The notes below the pieces were generated by a model. That model worked only from the letters and a program-made list of their open reading frames with translations, was not told where the DNA came from and searched no databases. Made by a program: the position numbers and the translations under genes. From Alkalispirochaeta americana (GTDB lineage Bacteria; Spirochaetota; Spirochaetia; DSM-27196; Alkalispirochaetaceae): a stretch of DNA of 64,000 nucleotides. This document shows positions 59,481 through 64,000 of the stretch, piece by piece (the stretch's first letter is position 1; every line of letters starts with the position of its first letter). The DNA is taken from positions 1-64,000 of the forward strand of contig NZ_FTMS01000003.1 in NCBI RefSeq assembly GCF_900156105.1. Direction: 5' to 3'.

Positions 59481-61405
59481 TCAAGCTCCAGCGTGATGGT
59501 TGCTCCTTCCCGAAGAGCTGATCCGGGAGGAGGATTCTGGCGTACCACGTAGCCGCTTCCTTCGATGGTAACCGCCAGATCGTCTCTTCCCAGGAGCGGA
59601 ATGACCGAGCGCAGGGGCAGGCCCGAGAGATCGGGCATTCGGTCCTGGACTTCGGGAAGAGGGTTCGGCCGGATCACGATCCGCCCCGGGTGCTGCAGGG
59701 TGGTGTCGCTTTCCCGGGGAATGCCGTAATAGGGAGCAAGAACGTTCAGAAGCTCTCCCACGGCGGGTGCGGCGATTCGCCCCCCCAGGTATTCTCCCCG
59801 GGGATGGTCGATCACGAGATAGACAATGAGCTGGGGATCGTGGGCCGGTACCAGAGCCAGGGTGGAGGCAAGAAAATGACTGTCGGAGTACCTCCCCTGG
59901 TGGACATCGAAGACTTCGGCTGTCCCGGTTTTTGCCGCCACGGCTATTCCCTCAAGGTTGATTCGCCGGGCTGTTCCTCCGGGGCCGGTGGCGCTTTGCA
60001 TGTAGGAGAGCATGAGTTCCACGGTGTGTGGTGAGAGAACCTGCCGGACCGGGTCCCGGCCAAACCGTTGCAGAACCTCTCCCGAGGGAGAAACGATGCG
60101 GTCGACGATCTGGGGCCGCAGGAGAATCCCTTCGTTGGCCAGAGGGGTCGCGGCGGCCACCATCTGAAGAGCAGTTACTCCAATCTCCTGACCTATGGCC
60201 AGGGTGGGCTTGGTTCTGCTGGACCACCTGTCGGGACGGGCCAGCAAACCCCGCTCTTCACCGTTGAGATCAATCCTGGTGGGGCTTCCGAAGCCAAAGG
60301 CAGAGAGCATGGTATAGAACGCACCCTCTTCCACTGTTTCGGAGGCAAAGGCCGCTCCTACGTTGCTTGAGTATTTGATAACCTCTTCGGGGCCGATGAT
60401 TCCATACGAGGCGATATCGGTGATTCTGAATCCGCTGTCGCGGGTGGTGTAGGCCCTGGATGCGTTAAAACGGGCCTCGGGGGTGATTCCTCCCAGCTCC
60501 AGGAAGGCTGCCATGGTATAGGCCTTGAAAACGCTGCCGGGCTCATAGATGCGGGAGATCGCCGGATTTTTGCGGGATTCCCGGGGATAGGACTGGAAGG
60601 AGTTTGGGTTGAACGAGGGCTGGCTGGACATGGCCAGAAGAGCCCCTGATTTTGCTTCGGCCACAAGGATCATCACTGTGTCGGCCTGATGCTCGCTCAA
60701 AAGGCGTTTTCCCAGATCATCGGCGGCTGTCTGGATCGCAAGATCCAGGGTGAGGAAGACCTGGTTTCCCATGGATGCGGTGTGTTGCCCGGCGGCTTTT
60801 TGTCCAGTGGCTTGCTGCTGCCGTGCGGTCTGTGGCGATGGATAGAGGTACTCCGAGAACATGTACTCGATCCCCGCGAGTCCTGCGTTATCCACACCGG
60901 AATAGCCGATCACTGCGGCGGCTGCCTCTCCTTCAGGGTAGCTTCGTCCCAGGTCGGGCTGGAGGTGGACACCGCGAAGATTCCCCTGTTGGAGCTCTGC
61001 CCGGATTCTCCTGCTCTGGCTTGGGGTGATTGTTCGTTCAATGGTGACGAATCCCGAGGAGGCTGCCAGTCGTTCTGCAATGATGCGGTGATCCTGATCC
61101 AGAATGTCGCCCAGAACACGAGCCGTGTGATCGATTTCCCGGATGTGGGGTCTCCAGGCCGTCACCGTGTCCAGGTTGGTCTGGATTGCCAGGATTCGAC
61201 CTCGCCGGTCCAGGATCGGTCCCCGCTCAAAGAGAAGCGGCGTGGGGCCCCGGGCTGCTGCGGGAGTTCCGGGGATCATGATATTGCCGTACTGAACGAT
61301 CAGAACCGTCCAGACAAAGATGACTGTGACGACGGTGATCCTCGTCCGCCTGGTTCGGTTCTCCCGGGCTCGCTGCGCGGTGTTACGGTGATACTCGACG
61401 GCCAA
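59477..61405 (-). CDS. ftsI: PASTA-containing penicillin-binding protein, FtsI/PBP2 type
   Basis: This class B transpeptidase has about 642 residues from the TTG at 61405, chosen because GGGAGGG lies nine bases upstream; a TTG at 61423 is the other option. It has an N-terminal transmembrane helix (ITVVTVIFVWTVLIVQYGNI) and a dimerisation domain (FERGPILDRRGRILAIQTNL). The active-site triad is SxxK in YEPGSVFKAYTM, SxN in KYSSNVGAA and KTG in AAKTGTAEVF. A single C-terminal PASTA domain ends it (MPDLSGLPLRSVIPLLGRDD). It is the likely FtsW partner, but sits 45 kb from the dcw cluster, coupled to the Maf gene. Confidence 0.93.
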   Translation of the reverse strand: MAVEYHRNTAQRARENRTRRTRITVVTVIFVWTVLIVQYGNIMIPGTPAAARGPTPLLFERGPILDRRGRILAIQTNLDTVTAWRPHIREIDHTARVLGDILDQDHRIIAERLAASSGFVTIERTITPSQSRRIRAELQQGNLRGVHLQPDLGRSYPEGEAAAAVIGYSGVDNAGLAGIEYMFSEYLYPSPQTARQQQATGQKAAGQHTASMGNQVFLTLDLAIQTAADDLGKRLLSEHQADTVMILVAEAKSGALLAMSSQPSFNPNSFQSYPRESRKNPAISRIYEPGSVFKAYTMAAFLELGGITPEARFNASRAYTTRDSGFRITDIASYGIIGPEEVIKYSSNVGAAFASETVEEGAFYTMLSAFGFGSPTRIDLNGEERGLLARPDRWSSRTKPTLAIGQEIGVTALQMVAAATPLANEGILLRPQIVDRIVSPSGEVLQRFGRDPVRQVLSPHTVELMLSYMQSATGPGGTARRINLEGIAVAAKTGTAEVFDVHQGRYSDSHFLASTLALVPAHDPQLIVYLVIDHPRGEYLGGRIAAPAVGELLNVLAPYYGIPRESDTTLQHPGRIVIRPNPLPEVQDRMPDLSGLPLRSVIPLLGRDDLAVTIEGSGYVVRQNPPPGSALREGATITLELE

Positions 61406-61832
61406 GGGATTCGACCCTCCCAATTATTGCGTCCCGAGAGATCCATCCAAAATGACGGGAGTCCAGGGAATCCCGGTGGTTGTCGCCGACAAGATGATAG
61501 CGGGGGCCTGGGGCAACAGCGGATACTCGTTTCATCGCAAGCTCTCCTGAATCGGGGGTGCGAAAAGCCACTACATCTCCGGCATCGGGAGCGGAGAAGC
61601 GATAAACATACCTGTTCACCAGAACAATCTGGCCTGACCTCGCAAAAGGGTACATACTGTTGCCCGATACGATAAGGAACGCCGCCGGAAGCTCCTGTAC
61701 TGACCAGGCCAGGGTGGCGACGAGCAGAGCGGTGACGATGATAATTCGCACTGTTTGACTATAATATGCTCCCTTTTTCTTGTCGATACTGCTATGGTAT
61801 GCCGAACGTGATAGAACATCAGAAAGTTGCAC
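61383..61832 (-). CDS. lepB: Small signal peptidase I (S26 family)
   Basis: This 149-residue type I signal peptidase is shorter than E. coli LepB but close to small bacterial forms. It has one transmembrane helix (RIIIVTALLVATLAW), the serine box FLIVSGNSMYPF with catalytic Ser59, and the lysine box ELAMKRVSAV with Lys101. HLVGDNHRDSLDSRHFGWIS is the conserved box E. The start is uncertain: GTG at 61832 would overlap the divergent M23 gene, and a GTG at 61751 lacks a good ribosome-binding site and matches the predicted transcript start. It overlaps the ftsI 5' end by about 23 bases. Confidence 0.85.
   Translation of the reverse strand: MQLSDVLSRSAYHSSIDKKKGAYYSQTVRIIIVTALLVATLAWSVQELPAAFLIVSGNSMYPFARSGQIVLVNRYVYRFSAPDAGDVVAFRTPDSGELAMKRVSAVAPGPRYHLVGDNHRDSLDSRHFGWISRDAIIGRVESLGRRVSP
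61758..61786 (-). promoter_or_regulatory. Possible divergent promoter for lepB-ftsI-maf
   Basis: On the minus strand TCGACA (61786-61781) and TATAGT (61763-61758) are separated by 17 bases, each one base off consensus. A plus-strand TATAAT (61760-61765) overlaps it, hinting at a divergent promoter pair. The minus transcript would start near 61751, which conflicts with the upstream lepB start codons. Confidence 0.45.
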
Positions 61833-63040
61833 GTCGCAAACGGCGTGCCCAGCGTGTTACACCTTCAGAACGGGGTTCCTTCGCAGGGGCTTCGACCATT
61901 CTTCGGTTTCGGCAGCCCCGGCGGCGTAAATTTCGGAGAGGCGCTTCTCTGTTTTCGTTTCTGCCGGGCTTGTCCCGACAAAACCCGAAGGCCAGGTTCC
62001 CAAAAATGGCGTTCCCGAAATTGCGGCTCCTTGCCCCGGCGACTCCCTCCTTTTCGTTGCCTGCCGGGCGGATTGGTTTCTTTACCCTGGATGAACGGGA
62101 TATCCCGCTCCACGCGGCGGCCATTCTTTGTGCTGTTCTGGTGAACATGCTCCTGTTGTCCGTGTCGGTGGACAAGATCATTCTCTCCCGGATAATTCCC
62201 TCGATTACTCTACCCGACGTTTCCGGGGTGGTTGTTCGCTCTCCCCTGAGCCGCGAAGAGAGCGATTTTTCCGTGATCGGAGAGGTTTTGGGGGTCGATA
62301 CCGACGAGTTCTCGCAGCTTCAGGTTGAGACCTACCAGCTGCAACGAGGCGATACTCTGGGAGAGATCGCGCTTCGCCATAATCTCTCCATGGATACGCT
62401 GATCAGTTTTAACCGCATCGAAGATGTGCGGCGGATTCAGGCGGGGGCCACCTTCCAGATTCCTGATCGGGACGGGCTTCTCTACACGGTGCGTCGGGGC
62501 GATACCCTGGCCCGGGTTGCCGATCGGCAGGGATCATCGGTGAACGCCATTCTCGATGCCAACGATCTGCGTAGCGAGGTTCTTCAGGAAGGACAGGTTC
62601 TCTTTGTGCCGGGAGCGCGCCTGAACGAGACGGAGCGCCGGATTATTCTGGGCGAGCTCTTCGCCTGGCCCATGCGGGGACGGATCAGCAGCGGTTTTGG
62701 CATGAGACCCGATCCGTTCACAGGGCAACGGCGGTTTCACAACGGCCTTGATATCGTGAACTCCATGAGAACTCCCGTCCGGGCGGCTGCCTCGGGCAGG
62801 GTCGTTCATGTCGAGAGCCAGATAGGCAACTACGGGCGCTTTGTTATTCTGCGCCATGCCGATGGGTTCCAGACGCTTTATGCGCATCTGGATAGTTATT
62901 CGGTTCGGGTGGGGCAAAACGTTTCCCGGGGGCAACAGATTGGGGCCATGGGAAACTCCGGGCGAAGTACCGGTCCCCATCTGCACTTTTCTGTGATCCA
63001 TAACGGGCGATTTGTGAATCCCATGAGGTACCTGCACTGA
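61799..63040 (+). CDS. LysM-containing M23 family metallopeptidase
   Basis: This is a 413-residue protein from the ATG at 61799; the first 70 residues are basic and unusual, and a start at 62006 is possible. A membrane segment (AAAILCAVLVNMLLLSVSVD) is followed by two LysM modules (YQLQRGDTLGEIALRHNLSM, LLYTVRRGDTLARVADRQGS). The catalytic M23 domain has the zinc motifs HNGLDIVN (HxxxD) and HLHF, plus WPMRGRISSGFGMRPDP and GQQIGAMGNSGRSTGPHLHF. It is a membrane-anchored peptidoglycan endopeptidase, likely acting in septation or elongation. It is divergent from lepB. Confidence 0.88.
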   Translation: MPNVIEHQKVARRKRRAQRVTPSERGSFAGASTILRFRQPRRRKFRRGASLFSFLPGLSRQNPKARFPKMAFPKLRLLAPATPSFSLPAGRIGFFTLDERDIPLHAAAILCAVLVNMLLLSVSVDKIILSRIIPSITLPDVSGVVVRSPLSREESDFSVIGEVLGVDTDEFSQLQVETYQLQRGDTLGEIALRHNLSMDTLISFNRIEDVRRIQAGATFQIPDRDGLLYTVRRGDTLARVADRQGSSVNAILDANDLRSEVLQEGQVLFVPGARLNETERRIILGELFAWPMRGRISSGFGMRPDPFTGQRRFHNGLDIVNSMRTPVRAAASGRVVHVESQIGNYGRFVILRHADGFQTLYAHLDSYSVRVGQNVSRGQQIGAMGNSGRSTGPHLHFSVIHNGRFVNPMRYLH

Positions 63041-63255
63041 CCTCGGAAGGACTGACCCCGAGATGATTGGCCACCCGAGAGGATTGCCCCCCGAGAGGAG
63101 TGAGAAGATGAGAAAGACTGTTGTTGCCGTGACGCTTCTGCTGGCGCTATTCTCGTTCATCAACGCCTACTCTCTGATATAGCGCCGATAGAGCCTGGTC
63201 AACAGGGGGAGTCAGTTGGAAGAGGAGCCAGCCCCGCAGGGCTGGCCCGGAGAAG
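63041..63255. other. Intergenic region between M23 peptidase and secA genes
   Basis: The region contains a possible small peptide gene (63108-63182) and a perfect 8-bp inverted repeat GCCAGCCC (63227-63234) with GGGCTGGC (63239-63246) around a CGCA loop. It has no T-run on either strand, so a terminator role for the secA side is unproven. Confidence 0.5.
63108..63182 (+). CDS. Possible 24-residue hydrophobic peptide
   Basis: The ATG at 63108 opens a 24-codon frame ending at TAG (63180-63182). It encodes MRKTVVAVTLLLALFSFI followed by NAYSLI. A good GAGAGGAG site lies seven bases upstream. The peptide looks like a free-standing signal peptide or tiny membrane protein: two basic residues, then an unbroken hydrophobic core. 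It could also be the remnant of a truncated exported gene. No homologue is recognised. Confidence 0.4.
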   Translation: MRKTVVAVTLLLALFSFINAYSLI

Positions 63256-64000
63256 CTACTTGCCGTGGCAGTGTTTGTACTTCTTGCCGCTGCCGCAGGG
63301 GCAGAGGTCGTTTCTGCCCACCTTGGGCACGGTCCTGCGGACCTGGCTCTGGCGGGGAAGGCTTCCTTCCTGCGGAGCCGGCCCCCGGCCGCCTCCTGCC
63401 GGGCCTGATCCCAGGAGGCTGGTGCTGCTGTGTTGTGCCGTACCCTGGGCAACCCCTGCGGGACGGCGCTCTTCCATGCCCGTGGCCCTGATGGCAAACA
63501 TGAGCCGGGCAATTTTTGTCCTGATATCGGCCAGGAACTCGTCAAAGATGCGGAACCCCTCCAGCTTGTATTCCAGCAGGGGGTTTTTCTGGGCGTACCC
63601 CCGCAAATAGACCGCCTCGCGGAGCTCCTCCAGGTTTTCCAGATGCTCCTGCCAGCGCTGATCGATGGTGCGGATGTACTCGATGCGGATAATGTAGTTC
63701 AGCCGCTCCTGCCCCACGACCTCCTCTTTCTGGGCCAGCTCCTGGCGCATCTCCGTGAGGATAGTCTTGCGGAACGCCTCCTGATCCAATCCTGCGTAGT
63801 CTGGTGCTTCCCGGGGAGCAAAAAAGAGCAACTGCTCCTGGAGCAATCCCAGGAGATGCTGCGCCTGGGCCTCCTGAAGTGAGCCGCTTACGGGGTGTTC
63901 CTCAAGGATCTCTTCCAGGACATCCTCGGCGGTATTCATGATGCGCTGGATCAGCGCTGCGTCTTCCATGATGGCATCGCGCTGGCTGTAGACAACCTTG
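63256..64000 (-). CDS. secA: SecA preprotein translocase ATPase, C-terminal part
   Basis: The frame runs off the window, so only about the last 248 residues are present. It matches SecA helical scaffold and wing regions ([40 protein letters not shown] and [20 protein letters not shown]). A variable Pro/Gln/Gly linker then leads to the zinc-binding tail [19 protein letters not shown] (CxCx8HC type) that contacts SecB or ribosomes. The 5' part, with the ATPase motors, lies beyond 64000. It converges with the M23 gene. Confidence 0.95.
   Translation of the reverse strand, partial: KVVYSQRDAIMEDAALIQRIMNTAEDVLEEILEEHPVSGSLQEAQAQHLLGLLQEQLLFFAPREAPDYAGLDQEAFRKTILTEMRQELAQKEEVVGQERLNYIIRIEYIRTIDQRWQEHLENLEELREAVYLRGYAQKNPLLEYKLEGFRIFDEFLADIRTKIARLMFAIRATGMEERRPAGVAQGTAQHSSTSLLGSGPAGGGRGPAPQEGSLPRQSQVRRTVPKVGRNDLCPCGSGKKYKHCHGK

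Noticed and set aside
63227-63246. 8-bp perfect hairpin as the secA terminator
   Set aside because: No T-run follows on either strand, so it was described within the intergenic entry but not called a terminator.

Overview
The window is a stretch of spirochaete chromosome, roughly 55-60% GC by eye. Three things point to this. One large flagellar gene cluster runs flgB to fliA in the order typical of spirochaetes. It includes genes seen mainly in that phylum (flbB, flbD, the FliG copy inside the flgB operon, a FliY-type switch protein). Several genes of unknown function recur in spirochaetes next to recN and flhG. The GC content and gene complement suit a free-living Spirochaeta/Alkalispirochaeta-type organism better than Treponema or Borrelia, but the genus is inference.

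Layout. 1-89 is the 3' end of a 5S rRNA gene, followed by a 16-bp perfect inverted repeat. 409-9770 is a forward run: cheW, a DegT-like protein without its PLP lysine, nadK, recN, a spirochaete-conserved protein, two exported proteins (the second looks like a degenerate LytM domain), a DUF4912 protein and a GH57 glycogen branching enzyme closed by a strong terminator. 10101-19051 is a reduced division/cell-wall (dcw) cluster, mraZ-rsmH-ftsL-murF-mraY-ftsW-ftsQ-ftsA-ftsZ, headed by a 10-bp-periodic MraZ operator. Next come two Xer recombinases flanking a TPR lipoprotein and dprA, then hslV-hslU.

24886-50524 is one nearly unbroken forward flagellar superoperon: rod, MS ring, C-ring, export ATPase, collar protein FlbB, hook, stator, switch, export gate, FlhF/FlhG and sigma-28. 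It is followed by a Jag_N/DUF342 (FapA-like) protein and two small accessory proteins. At 53471-57439 the same transcription direction continues into a translationally coupled trio: an HscC-like short Hsp70, a J-domain protein with HEAT-like repeats, and a CheA-like kinase without a recognisable HPt domain. This trio is the best candidate here for an undescribed system. On the minus strand, 61832 to 57621 holds a small signal peptidase I, a PASTA-bearing division transpeptidase (FtsI type, displaced from the dcw cluster) and a motility-associated (Maf/MptE-like) factor. The window ends with a LysM/M23 peptidase, a possible 24-residue hydrophobic peptide and the 3' part of secA.

The region links envelope growth, division and periplasmic flagellar assembly. 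The most striking single observation is that FlgE has Ser at position 178 and contains no cysteine at all. In Treponema denticola, Cys178 forms the lysinoalanine hook cross-link with Lys165, and Lys165 is kept here. All function calls come from reading motifs and gene order; no database search was run.
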